A stretch of DNA of 13,286 bases from Anaerolineae bacterium (GCA_028284565.1 JANQRM010000154.1:1-13286), one strand, 5' to 3'. Shown: positions 1 through 6,082, counted from the first letter of the stretch. Made by a program: numbers and translations. Notes: generated by a model from the letters alone, not told the origin.

Positions 1-721
1 CCTCAAACTTATACCCCACGCCCCACACTGTATGAATAAATCGGGGTTGATTCGGGTCGGGTTCGAGCTTTTCTCTCAAGCGATGGATATGTACCGTTAT
101 CGTGCTGTCATCCCCATAGAACTCATAACCCCATATTTGATTTAGTAATTGATTCCGTGAAAAGACTTGGCGTGGATTACGTGCTAAGAACCACAATAGT
201 TCAAATTCTTTTGCCGTCAATACAATGTGGTCTCCTTGGCGAGTTACGGTCCGCGCATTGGGGTCAATCACCACATCTGCAAATTTAATCACCGCTTCCT
301 GTGTCGTGGTTTCACTTGAACCAGATTTCGTCTTCCCCCGTCGCAAGACCGCTTTCACCCGCAACATCAACTCACGTGGACTAAAGGGCTTCCCAACATA
401 ATCGTCTGCGCCTAATTGAAAACCTGTAATGCGGTCTTCCTCTTCAGTCCGTGCAGTCAAAATAATAATCGGTATCGAGCGATTTTCGTTGTTCTCATCC
501 ACTGGATCACGCAAAGAACGGGTAATGGTGAAGCCATCCAAGCCCGGTAACATGATATCTAAAATCAGTAAATCAGGTTGCTGTTCATATAAAAGCTGGA
601 GCGTTTGGGGTCCATTCTCCGCTTCGAGAACTTCATAACCCTCTTTCAATAGATAGCGACAGATAATCTCCCTCACAGAGGGTTCATCGTCTGCGACTAA
701 AATCCGTTTCTTCTCAGTCAT
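1..721 (-). CDS. OmpR/PhoB-family two-component response regulator, 3' end beyond the window
   Basis: Cytoplasmic DNA-binding response regulator. The first 240 residues are readable and only the last few C-terminal residues can be missing. The receiver domain (about 1-128) has the acidic pair D11-D12, the phosphoacceptor D55 in LLILDIMLPG, T89 in ILTA and K111 in GKPF. The winged-helix effector domain (about 142-240) shows LTAKEFELL, the recognition-helix stretch STITVHIHRLREKL and the C-terminal hairpin TVWGVGYKFE. Between alpha3 and beta4 (about residues 72-82) there is a polar insertion of about 8 residues (DPVDENNENRS) not usual in PhoB relatives. The ATG at 721 is preceded by TAGGAT. No sensor kinase is visible; it may lie left of the window. 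The gene is divergent from the hydrolase at 828. The regulon cannot be told from sequence. Confidence 0.93.
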   Translation of the reverse strand, partial: MTEKKRILVADDEPSVREIICRYLLKEGYEVLEAENGPQTLQLLYEQQPDLLILDIMLPGLDGFTITRSLRDPVDENNENRSIPIIILTARTEEEDRITGFQLGADDYVGKPFSPRELMLRVKAVLRRGKTKSGSSETTTQEAVIKFADVVIDPNARTVTRQGDHIVLTAKEFELLWFLARNPRQVFSRNQLLNQIWGYEFYGDDSTITVHIHRLREKLEPDPNQPRFIHTVWGVGYKFE

Positions 722-761
722 TCGTCATATATCCTACGAGCAATCAATTCCTCAATCTTAC

Positions 762-774
762 CCTGTTATACAGG
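762..774. promoter_or_regulatory. Small perfect inverted repeat between divergent genes
   Basis: CCTGT, a three-base TAT centre, then ACAGG, forming a perfect dyad midway between the response regulator start (721) and the hydrolase start (828). It sits just upstream of the plus-strand -10 at 794. It could be an operator for the response regulator itself or a chance dyad; five-base arms are weak evidence. Confidence 0.3.
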
Positions 775-790
775 CAAGTGAAACTCAAGT

Positions 791-799
791 TGTTATAAT
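791..799 (+). promoter_or_regulatory. Extended -10 promoter of the hydrolase remnant
   Basis: TGT followed by a consensus TATAAT (794-799) forms an extended -10 (TGn) element 28 bases upstream of the ATG at 828. No convincing -35 is seen at 17 bases, which is usual for extended -10 promoters. The same TGTTA start of the element recurs at 4769 (plus) and at 4678 (minus). Confidence 0.55.
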
Positions 800-827
800 T
801 TGCATCTAAATCCACTGTGGAGTCAAT

Positions 828-1537
828 ATGACCAACATCCGACAACTCTATCGTTCGCAAGCAGGTTATGAGATTATCCAACAACAATATGAGGATAATC
901 TGAAAAAATGGATGATTCCTTATAAAACAACTTATGTGTTACTCGCTTCGGAAAGTCTCATGTAATTACCGCTGGAAATTCAACAACACCACCATTCTTC
1001 TTTCATGGCTGGAATGGGAATGCGTCGGGGAACTATTTCGAGCTAGACTTAGCTACACTCGCCAATTCGTTCCATCTACATTTCCCCGATACGATTGGTC
1101 AGTCTGGACGAAGCGCACCCAGCCGTCCCTCCACCACAGATACACCCTATGGCAATTGGATCGTAAATTTGTTTGAATCGCTCAATATCGCATCAACCTA
1201 TGTCGCAGGCATTTCAGGCGGTGGCTATCTTGCCCTCAAAGCATCATCCTATGCACCAGAAGTTGTTAAGAAGACCTTTGCCATCGCCAGTGCTGGCTTT
1301 GTCGAGCTCAATCGCTTCCCACCATTAAGTTTCCTCTTGGCAGTCTTACCTATCGCCTTAGGATTCAAATCCGGCGGTCAACATTTCGCTCGTCAGATGC
1401 GTCATCCCATAACGAGAGCAAAGCAACTTCTACCAAATGGAACCATCGAATTGCTCCCCAATGCTGGTCATATGATAACGGTTGATAATCAAGCAATCGT
1501 GATGGAACGTCTGCTCAAGTTTTTTGATTTGAAATAA
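828..1537 (+). pseudogene. Alpha/beta hydrolase fold protein, frameshifted and internally deleted
   Basis: The reading frame opens at ATG 828 (GTGGAG Shine-Dalgarno) and reads MTNIRQLYRSQAGYEIIQ to about base 940, then hits a stop at 963. From 941 a different frame carries the rest of the protein without a stop to TAA 1537. The join would restore YV-x-TRFGKSHVITAGN, the usual N-terminal strand of this family, so one base has been lost (or two gained) near 937-941. Further motifs are the oxyanion segment FFFHGWNGN, DTIGQSGRSA, the nucleophile elbow GISGGG (Ser codon at 1214) and the catalytic His in PNAGHM (codon at 1469). Between GFKSGGQHFARQMRH and PITRAKQLLPNG, the lid end and the strand that normally carries the catalytic Asp are missing (roughly 70 residues short of a typical 280-300). 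Two independent lesions argue for a dead gene rather than a sequencing slip. Confidence 0.85.
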
Positions 1538-1540
1538 CAA

Positions 1541-1576
1541 GAAAGAAAAAGCCCCTATCGTTTGATAGCAGGCTTT
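1541..1576 (-). terminator. Intrinsic terminator of the sulfur-transfer operon
   Basis: On the minus strand, AAAGCC, an internal mismatch, GATA-type pairing around a four-base loop, and GGCTTT form a hairpin (1548-1576), followed by TTTTTCTTTC (1541-1550). The T-rich tail lies only on the minus side, so it ends transcription from the MoeZ-like gene at 1596. Confidence 0.75.
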
Positions 1577-1595
1577 GCATTGTTAGGTTGATGAT

Positions 1596-2840
1596 TTAGT
1601 ACTTCGGCAGAGAGGTATCGACTTCATCTGCCCAAGCGAGGATACCGCCTTTGACATTGTACATCTTTCCGAGATCATAGCCGATTTCGCTCAAGAAGGC
1701 GATGCTATCAGCACTTCGTTTTCCACTTCGGCAATGCACCAGTAAGGTCTTATCATCAGGGATTTGTGCCAGAACCGTTTCCTCACGCAATTTCCGTCCT
1801 GCGAGAACTGCATTTTTCGCCAGCTGAATATCACCCTTGGGAATGCGCAATGTGCCATCAATCGCCACGATGTCCCATTCATGTGGGTCGCGCACATCCA
1901 GCACAACCACATTATCATCATGTGCATCAATTTGAGCTTTGAGTTCTGTCACCGTAATTTCTTGAATATCCATCTCATCAGTCTCGTCTACTGCGCTAAA
2001 TTCACTATGGTCATGAGCAGGCATTCCGCAGAATTGTTCGTAGTCAATTAGTTCGACCTGCTCGGCCGGTATGCTACACACTGGGCAATTGGGATCTTTG
2101 CGAATCTTAATCCGCTGGAAGCTCATCTCTAGCGCGTCATAAAGCAACATCCGTCCAATCATCGGGTCGCCAATGCCTAGCAAGAGTTTAATCGCTTCGG
2201 TAGCTTGCATTGTACCCACAGTTCCCGGCAAGATACCCAGCACCCCACCTTCTGCACAACTCGGCACAAGACCGGGAGGCGGTGGCTCAGGGAACATACA
2301 ACGATAACAAGGACCTTCTTCCGCATAGAAGACACTCAACTGCCCTTCAAAGCGGAAGATACTGCCATACACATTCGGTTTACCCGTTTTCACACAAGCA
2401 TCATTCACCAGATAGCGTGTTGGGAAGTTGTCAGTCCCATCAATAATCACATCATAATCAGCGAACAATTCAAGTGCATTATCTGATGTCAAGGGAACGT
2501 TGTGTTTCTCAATCACAATATCTGGGTTAAGGTCAAGAATACGCTTTTCGGCACTATCGAGCTTTGATACGCCTATCGTGCTATATCCATGAATAACTTG
2601 ACGTTGCAAGTTGGTCTCGTCTACTACATCGTAATCCACCAAGCCCATACGACCAATGCCAGCCGCCGCCAGATACAACGCGGTTGGACTGCCAAGCCCA
2701 CCTGTCCCAATCAGCAAGACACTTGAGGCTTTGAGCTTCCGTTGACCTTCAATTCCAACTTCGGGCATAATTACATGACGACTATACCGCCTGACCTCTT
2801 CGTGCGAAAGTTCACCCAATTCGTGAATCAATGCTTCCAT
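1596..2840 (-). CDS. moeZ: MoeZ/MoeB-type E1 adenylyltransferase-sulfurtransferase with C-terminal rhodanese domain
   Basis: Adenylates the C-terminal glycine of a ubiquitin-like sulfur carrier and converts it to a thiocarboxylate; cytoplasmic. Residues 1 to about 260 are the ThiF/MoeB fold: ATP-binding GTGGLGS (45-51), ETNLQRQ (75-81), DGTDNFPTRY (134-143), zinc ligands C178/C181 (CYRC) and C252/C255 (CPVC), and crossover-loop C195 in PSCAEGGVLG. A linker is followed by a rhodanese domain (about 295-414) with the active-site loop HCRSGKRS, persulfide-carrying C370. The 414-residue length and domain order match mycobacterial MoeZ and other MoeBR proteins, which serve CysO and MoaD-type carriers. 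It is the last gene of the operon, 33 bases after the thioredoxin-like gene, with AAAGGAT upstream. The co-encoded carrier at 3761 is the obvious partner (inference from context). Confidence 0.93.
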   Translation of the reverse strand: MEALIHELGELSHEEVRRYSRHVIMPEVGIEGQRKLKASSVLLIGTGGLGSPTALYLAAAGIGRMGLVDYDVVDETNLQRQVIHGYSTIGVSKLDSAEKRILDLNPDIVIEKHNVPLTSDNALELFADYDVIIDGTDNFPTRYLVNDACVKTGKPNVYGSIFRFEGQLSVFYAEEGPCYRCMFPEPPPPGLVPSCAEGGVLGILPGTVGTMQATEAIKLLLGIGDPMIGRMLLYDALEMSFQRIKIRKDPNCPVCSIPAEQVELIDYEQFCGMPAHDHSEFSAVDETDEMDIQEITVTELKAQIDAHDDNVVVLDVRDPHEWDIVAIDGTLRIPKGDIQLAKNAVLAGRKLREETVLAQIPDDKTLLVHCRSGKRSADSIAFLSEIGYDLGKMYNVKGGILAWADEVDTSLPKY

Positions 2841-2873
2841 AGGTGATGGAATCCTTTGTCTTATCTATTCGAT

Positions 2874-3281
2874 TTAGGCAACGACTGCTTCAATTTGTCG
2901 TCTTAGTTTGCGGACATCTGCAACACCATGATTGACCTCACGGGGTTGTCCCAATTTATCGAGTATAAACGTTGTAGGCGCAGAAAACACGCCCCAACGA
3001 TCTGCGACATCAGGTTGCTCAGTTGCATCAATCTCTACCACTTGCACATCATCCAGCTCAGAACGGAGTTGCGTCAATGCAGGTTGTTGTTGAGTCTTAC
3101 ACGGCATACAGAAGGGAGTGGTAAAGTAGACAATCGTGGGCTTGCCCAATTCCGTGTCTATCAAAATTGGATCAATATTGATAGATTGTGCCACGCGCTC
3201 CAGTTGGCGACGGATATACATCCGATAAACCATCACGCTGACCAACAACAAAACTACTGCAAATAACAACCGTTCAAACAT
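2874..3281 (-). CDS. Membrane-anchored thioredoxin-like protein (CMPC)
   Basis: A 135-residue thioredoxin-fold protein. Residues 4-19 (LLFAVVLLLVSVMV region) form an N-terminal membrane anchor or uncleaved signal. The thioredoxin core follows, with TIVYFTTPFCMPCK (catalytic C58 and C61) and the cis-proline segment SAPTTFIL. The frame stays open upstream, but ATG 3281 is the right start: it has AGGAG at ideal spacing, places the hydrophobic segment at the N-terminus, and lies 5 bases after the DUF4395 stop. The CMPC pair suggests a reductase or thiol-relay role. In this operon it could reduce the rhodanese or carrier persulfide, or hand electrons to the CxxC of the DUF4395 membrane protein. 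With the positively charged RRQLER after the anchor, the side of the membrane is not certain. Confidence 0.88.
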   Translation of the reverse strand: MFERLLFAVVLLLVSVMVYRMYIRRQLERVAQSINIDPILIDTELGKPTIVYFTTPFCMPCKTQQQPALTQLRSELDDVQVVEIDATEQPDVADRWGVFSAPTTFILDKLGQPREVNHGVADVRKLRRQIEAVVA

Positions 3282-3286
3282 GAGTT

Positions 3287-3742
3287 TTACTCCTGTAATG
3301 GGGCGTGGGTGAAACCCGGCACGCCAAAACGATTTAATTGATAATAAACCCAGCAACCAAGGCAGAAATTCAGCCAAAAGTTCAAATTTGCCAAAACAAT
3401 AACAATCCAGACTAATGCCCAACCAAGCGCACTTGCACCGGCGAGCAATGCAAACGTAGCTGTGCCATTGAATAACGCACCAACGAGCATGGCAAAGCGA
3501 TGGGGTTCAGGATTGTCGTCAATCACATGGGGCTTCACTAGCCCGCTTGGTTTCACGAGTGTTTTGTAAATCAAGCGGTAGGGTGCAAAGGATAAACCTA
3601 GCCCACCCAACAATTGGGCGATTGCAACTAGAGCAACTAATACCCAGCTGTTCAGAACAAAGCCGAGTATCAACAAGATGATTGTCAGAGCTTGTCCAGT
3701 CTTTAATCCAGTATGGTCAACTTTACGTAAGTTATCTGCCAT
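3287..3742 (-). CDS. DUF4395 membrane protein with CLGC motif
   Basis: A 151-residue integral membrane protein with about four hydrophobic segments (near residues 18-34, 36-52, 85-105 and 108-126). The conserved family signature is visible: VDHTGLKTGQALT at the start, SFAPYRLIYKTLVKP after the second helix, EPHRFA before the third, and NFWLNFCLGCWVYY at the end, with a C127-C130 pair. ATG 3742 is preferred over the adjacent GTG 3745 because AAGGAG then sits 7 bases upstream. The function of DUF4395 is not established to my knowledge. The paired cysteines at the membrane edge and the thioredoxin gene starting 5 bases downstream suggest a dithiol relay or sulfur-compound transport role; this is inference from context. 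Confidence 0.85.
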   Translation of the reverse strand: MADNLRKVDHTGLKTGQALTIILLILGFVLNSWVLVALVAIAQLLGGLGLSFAPYRLIYKTLVKPSGLVKPHVIDDNPEPHRFAMLVGALFNGTATFALLAGASALGWALVWIVIVLANLNFWLNFCLGCWVYYQLNRFGVPGFTHAPLQE

Positions 3743-3760
3743 CACAAGCTCCTTAAGCGT

Positions 3761-4033
3761 CTACGCCCCACCTGCAATGCTAGGGATAATCCGCAGGCTA
3801 TCGCTGTCATCAACTTCCGTTTCGAGTCCATCCAAAAAGCGAATGTCCTCATCATCAATAAAGATATTCACGAAGTTCCGTAACTCCTTCCCATTAAAGA
3901 GATGCGGTTGCAAATCGGGATATTGCCCGACAAGATTATTCAGGACTTCCCCCACCGTATTACCATCTGCAGATACAGAGGCTTCATTTTCGGTGTAGGC
4001 ACGTAAGGGGGTGGGGATTTTGATACTGGGCAT
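3761..4033 (-). CDS. cysO: CysO/MoaD-like ubiquitin-fold sulfur carrier ending in Gly-Gly-Ala
   Basis: A 90-residue beta-grasp protein. Family features: SIKIPTPLRAYT at the N-terminus, RNFVNIFIDDEDIRFLDGLET in the middle and DSLRIIPSIAGGA at the C-terminus, closely following the layout of mycobacterial CysO. The Gly-Gly is normally the very end, where the E1 enzyme makes the thiocarboxylate. Here one Ala follows the pair, so the chain must be trimmed or the E1 must tolerate the extension. ATG 4033 is chosen because AAGGAG lies 6 bases upstream and the protein then starts like its relatives; an upstream TTG at 4057 overlaps the previous stop but has no such site. It lies between the JAMM protease and the DUF4395 gene. 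A molybdopterin MoaD role is possible, but the Mec neighbour favours cysteine biosynthesis. Confidence 0.9.
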   Translation of the reverse strand: MPSIKIPTPLRAYTENEASVSADGNTVGEVLNNLVGQYPDLQPHLFNGKELRNFVNIFIDDEDIRFLDGLETEVDDSDSLRIIPSIAGGA

Positions 4034-4053
4034 TCGTTTCTCCTTGAGAGGTT

Positions 4054-4479
4054 TCAAATCACTTGCAAATCTTGAGCATCAAAGGCAGAACGATCTGCTT
4101 TCAATCGCCAGACTTTCATATCAACAGCTTTGCCATCTTCGACAGATGTGATGACGTATACAAAGTTGGGTAGGGCATGGTCACGATCATATTCAGAAGG
4201 AATGGCAGGTGCATCCGGATGGCTGTGATAATAACCGACGAGGGTTAAGCCTTGCTCATCAGCTTCATCTTCAAGACGCATCCAATCTTGGGGTGTCATG
4301 GCATAACGATGATGTTGTTCGGATTCTTCAAAGACATTTTCGACTTGGGTAATTGCTTCAACGGTGACCTCATCATTCAATGTTGTCCCCATCAAGAAGC
4401 CACCACCCTCATTAGGATAGGTTCCTTCCATCTGTTGGAAGATGTCTGCTTGCAATGTCTTGCTGAGTTGAACTGCCAT
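4054..4479 (-). CDS. mec: Mec-like JAMM zinc metallopeptidase
   Basis: A 141-residue Mpr1/Pad1-N-terminal (JAMM/MPN+) domain protein. The catalytic set is complete: E24 in NEGGGFLMG, H85 and H87 in YYHSHPD, S95 and D98 in SEYD, giving HxH-x7-SxxD. The family hydrolyses the bond after a ubiquitin-like C-terminus. Mycobacterial Mec releases cysteine from the CysO-cysteine adduct, and the Pseudomonas QbsD protein trims extra residues from a sulfur carrier. Both jobs fit here because the next gene encodes a carrier with an Ala after its Gly-Gly. It is the first gene of the operon; AGGTAGGAT lies just upstream, 18 bases after the T-tract of the attenuator-like terminator. No cysM (cysteine synthase) is visible in the window, unlike the mycobacterial cluster. 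Confidence 0.9.
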   Translation of the reverse strand: MAVQLSKTLQADIFQQMEGTYPNEGGGFLMGTTLNDEVTVEAITQVENVFEESEQHHRYAMTPQDWMRLEDEADEQGLTLVGYYHSHPDAPAIPSEYDRDHALPNFVYVITSVEDGKAVDMKVWRLKADRSAFDAQDLQVI

Positions 4480-4497
4480 ATCCTACCTTTGTTCACA

Positions 4498-4530
4498 CAA
4501 ATAAAAAGAGCCAACCGGGTGGTTGACTCT
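4498..4530 (-). terminator. Attenuator-type intrinsic terminator in front of the JAMM gene
   Basis: On the minus strand, AGAGTCAACC (4530-4521), loop ACCC and GGTTGGCTCT (4516-4507) form a 10-pair stem with one G-T wobble, followed by TTTATTT. The T-tract ends 18 bases before ATG 4479, inside the only leader the operon can have. It therefore either ends the short leader transcript or controls read-through into the operon. It has no T-tract on the plus strand. Confidence 0.85.
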
Positions 4531-4554
4531 GTCTGCGTCTATATCCTTGTGCGC

Positions 4555-4662
4555 TTAGATTGCGCCAACACAGCGTCGAGTACCCGGCGTGAAACCTTCG
4601 TTGCACATGCAACACATACAAGTCATAGTAGTGGTTGTTGGGTACGCTGTTTTTGTCATCAT
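4555..4662 (-). CDS. Polycysteine leader peptide (regulatory short ORF)
   Basis: A 35-codon ORF (MMTKTAYPTTTT, then MTCMCCMCN) with Cys codons at 15, 17, 18, 20 and 31. It ends 75 bases before the JAMM gene and directly before the terminator hairpin. Five Cys in 35 residues, four of them within six codons, is far above chance. None of the possible starts (4749, 4662, 4659, 4626) has a Shine-Dalgarno sequence. The ATG at 4662 falls almost exactly where transcription should begin from the -10 at 4675-4670, so a leaderless message is likely. Leaderless polycysteine short ORFs acting as cysteine-responsive attenuators are known from mycobacteria; this looks like the same principle in front of the same kind of pathway. 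A small metal-binding protein is the alternative. Confidence 0.6.
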   Translation of the reverse strand: MMTKTAYPTTTTMTCMCCMCNEGFTPGTRRCVGAI

Positions 4663-4669
4663 GCGCGTT

Positions 4670-4698
4670 AGACTAACATGGCAATCTGGATAATGCAA
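4670..4698 (-). promoter_or_regulatory. Promoter of the leader and sulfur-transfer operon
   Basis: On the minus strand, TTGCAT (4698-4693), a 17-base spacer and TAGTCT (4675-4670), with the TG of an extended -10 at 4678-4677. The predicted start, about 7 bases downstream, coincides with ATG 4662, implying leaderless translation of the polycysteine ORF. The hexamers are poor matches individually (about 3 of 6 each), so the spacing and the TGn element carry the call. Confidence 0.45.
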
Positions 4699-4748
4699 GG
4701 ATTTGCTCAAAATTTCACCAACTCTTTGTCGTTTTAAGTTGATTGTCA

Positions 4749-4777
4749 TTGCTTGCCGATTTTTGAGGTGTTAAAAT
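4749..4777 (+). promoter_or_regulatory. Promoter of the citrate synthase gene
   Basis: TTGCTT (4749-4754), a 17-base spacer and TAAAAT (4772-4777), five of six in the -10 plus an extended TGT at 4769-4771. The start of transcription would be near 4784, leaving a leader of about 105 bases before ATG 4889. The leader shows no clear riboswitch or hairpin. Confidence 0.6.
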
Positions 4778-4888
4778 GAGCGTATTGTCGTTCTTCTCTT
4801 TTGGATGGTAAGGACTCCACAATTCTTACCCACAAAAATGACGAGCTATTGATTTCAACTACATCCAACTCAAAAGGAGCAAGTTATT

Positions 4889-6025
4889 ATGTCGAATAAA
4901 GGTGGACTCGAAGGTGTCGTCGTTGCTGACATTACCATGAGTCTTGTAAATGGTGTTGAAGGCAAGCTGATTTATGATGGTTACTCCATCGAAGACCTCG
5001 CTGAAAATGCATTATTTGAAGAAGTCATGTTCCTCCTCCACAATGACCACCTCCCAAACCAAACTGAACTTAATGAAACCCGCGCGACCATTGCCAAAGA
5101 AGGCAAGTTGCCTGACGGCGTGTTGAGCATCTTGAAGGGCTTGCCCAAAGATACGCCAGCGATGGCTGTATTGCGGACAGCTGTTTCTGCGATGGCACAT
5201 TATGACCCCGATGCTGAAAATCTGACGGATAAAAATGTTGCGCGTGCCAAAGCCCTGCGTCTGACTGGGCAAATCACCACCGCTTGTGCGGCATGGATTC
5301 GCATTAGTAAAGGGCAAGAGCCGATTGCGCCCCGCGAAGAATTCACCCTCGCACAGAACTTTGTGTATATGATGTCTGGCGATGAACCCGACCAAACCGC
5401 GAGTGATGCCATTAACACCTACCTTGTTCTACTGGCTGAACACGGTATGAATGCAAGCACCTTTACGACCCGTGTTATCACTGCTACTGGCTCGGATATG
5501 CACAGCGCGATTGTTGGTGGTATCGGCGCACTCAAGGGTCCCTCTCATGGGGGAGCCAATGCCGAAGCGATGAAGATGTTCATCGAAATCGGTGAAGTTG
5601 ATAACGTCCAAAATTGGTTCGATACCAACATTAAGAATGGTGATCGTCGGATTATGGGGATTGGGCATCGTGTCTATAAAGCTCCCGATCCACGTGCTGG
5701 TGTTTTGAAGCGTCATGCAGAAGCCCTAGCAAGCAGTTCGGGTAATACCAAATGGTTTGAAATCGCCAAGCAGTTGGAAGATGCTGCCCGTGCCGATGAG
5801 TACTTTATTGAGCGCAAACTCTTCCCGAACGTTGATTACTACAGCGCAATTGTCTTGTATACGCTGGGCTTAGAAATTGATATGTTCACTCCTCTCTTTG
5901 CCATGTCTCGGATTGCTGGCTGGTCGGCGCATGTCGTCGGGCAAATGGGTGGACGCTTGATTCGCCCGACAGCCAATTATGTGGGTCCCGATCATTTGGA
6001 TTGGGTTCCTGTCGAACAACGGTAG
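4889..6025 (+). CDS. gltA: Citrate synthase (short bacterial type)
   Basis: Condenses oxaloacetate and acetyl-CoA to citrate and CoA at the entry of the TCA cycle; cytoplasmic homodimer expected. The 378-residue length is that of the short Bacillus/archaeal type rather than the longer E. coli hexamer. Visible features: GLEGVVVADITMSLVNGVEGKLIYDGYSIEDLAE at the N-terminus (read in pieces), LLAEHGMNASTF, H220 in LKGPSHGGAN, H260 in GIGHRVYKAPDPRA and D316 in NVDYYSAIVL. The H-H-D spacing (40 and 56 residues) matches the catalytic triad of the family. ATG 4889 has AAAAGGAG 9 bases upstream. It is monocistronic, with its own promoter and terminator. The family also contains 2-methylcitrate synthases and sequence alone does not exclude that activity, but no prp genes are nearby. 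Confidence 0.94.
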   Translation: MSNKGGLEGVVVADITMSLVNGVEGKLIYDGYSIEDLAENALFEEVMFLLHNDHLPNQTELNETRATIAKEGKLPDGVLSILKGLPKDTPAMAVLRTAVSAMAHYDPDAENLTDKNVARAKALRLTGQITTACAAWIRISKGQEPIAPREEFTLAQNFVYMMSGDEPDQTASDAINTYLVLLAEHGMNASTFTTRVITATGSDMHSAIVGGIGALKGPSHGGANAEAMKMFIEIGEVDNVQNWFDTNIKNGDRRIMGIGHRVYKAPDPRAGVLKRHAEALASSSGNTKWFEIAKQLEDAARADEYFIERKLFPNVDYYSAIVLYTLGLEIDMFTPLFAMSRIAGWSAHVVGQMGGRLIRPTANYVGPDHLDWVPVEQR

Positions 6026-6051
6026 ATACACCCTTTGCTTGATTTTCGCTT

Positions 6052-6082
6052 GCCCTGCTCATTGAGTGGGGCTTTTTGTTTT
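6052..6082 (+). terminator. Intrinsic terminator after citrate synthase
   Basis: GCCCTGCTC, a three-base loop and GAGTGGGGC form a 9-pair stem with two G-T pairs, followed directly by TTTTTGTTTTT. It lies 26 bases after the citrate synthase stop. Confidence 0.88.

Larger units (their letters stand above)
4498..4662 (-). promoter_or_regulatory. Candidate cysteine-responsive ribosome-mediated attenuator leader
   Basis: The leader contains a Cys-codon-rich short ORF, alternative pairings and a terminator. Pairing A joins 4650-4640 with 4585-4570: ACAGCG with CGCTGT and TACCC with GGGTA, 11 pairs with a 5-base bulge, and it loops out the Cys codons. A small hairpin lies over the codons themselves (GTTGC 4613-4609 with GCAAC 4604-4600). 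Pairing B is the candidate antiterminator: GTTGGC (4569-4564) with GTCAAC (4527-4522), the 5' arm of the terminator. A competing hairpin (4568-4547) around the leader stop would sequester GTTGGC. A ribosome stalled at the Cys cluster would leave GTTGGC free; one reaching UAA 4557-4555 would cover it and let the terminator form. The structures are seen by eye, with no energies computed. Confidence 0.6.

Noticed and set aside
3282..3422. Extended N-terminus of the thioredoxin-like protein
   Set aside because: It overlaps the DUF4395 coding sequence in another frame and lacks an initiation signal. ATG 3281 with AGGAG gives a proper membrane anchor.
4252..4671. Long plus-strand open frame across the leader and JAMM gene
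   Set aside because: It runs antisense to the well-supported JAMM gene and the leader, has no Shine-Dalgarno sequence, and its translation shows no recognisable motif.
4663..4749. Longer version of the Cys-rich leader ORF starting at 4749 (64 residues)
   Set aside because: It would need transcription from upstream of the proposed -10 and has no ribosome binding site. The ATG at 4662 fits the promoter better, though the longer form is not excluded.
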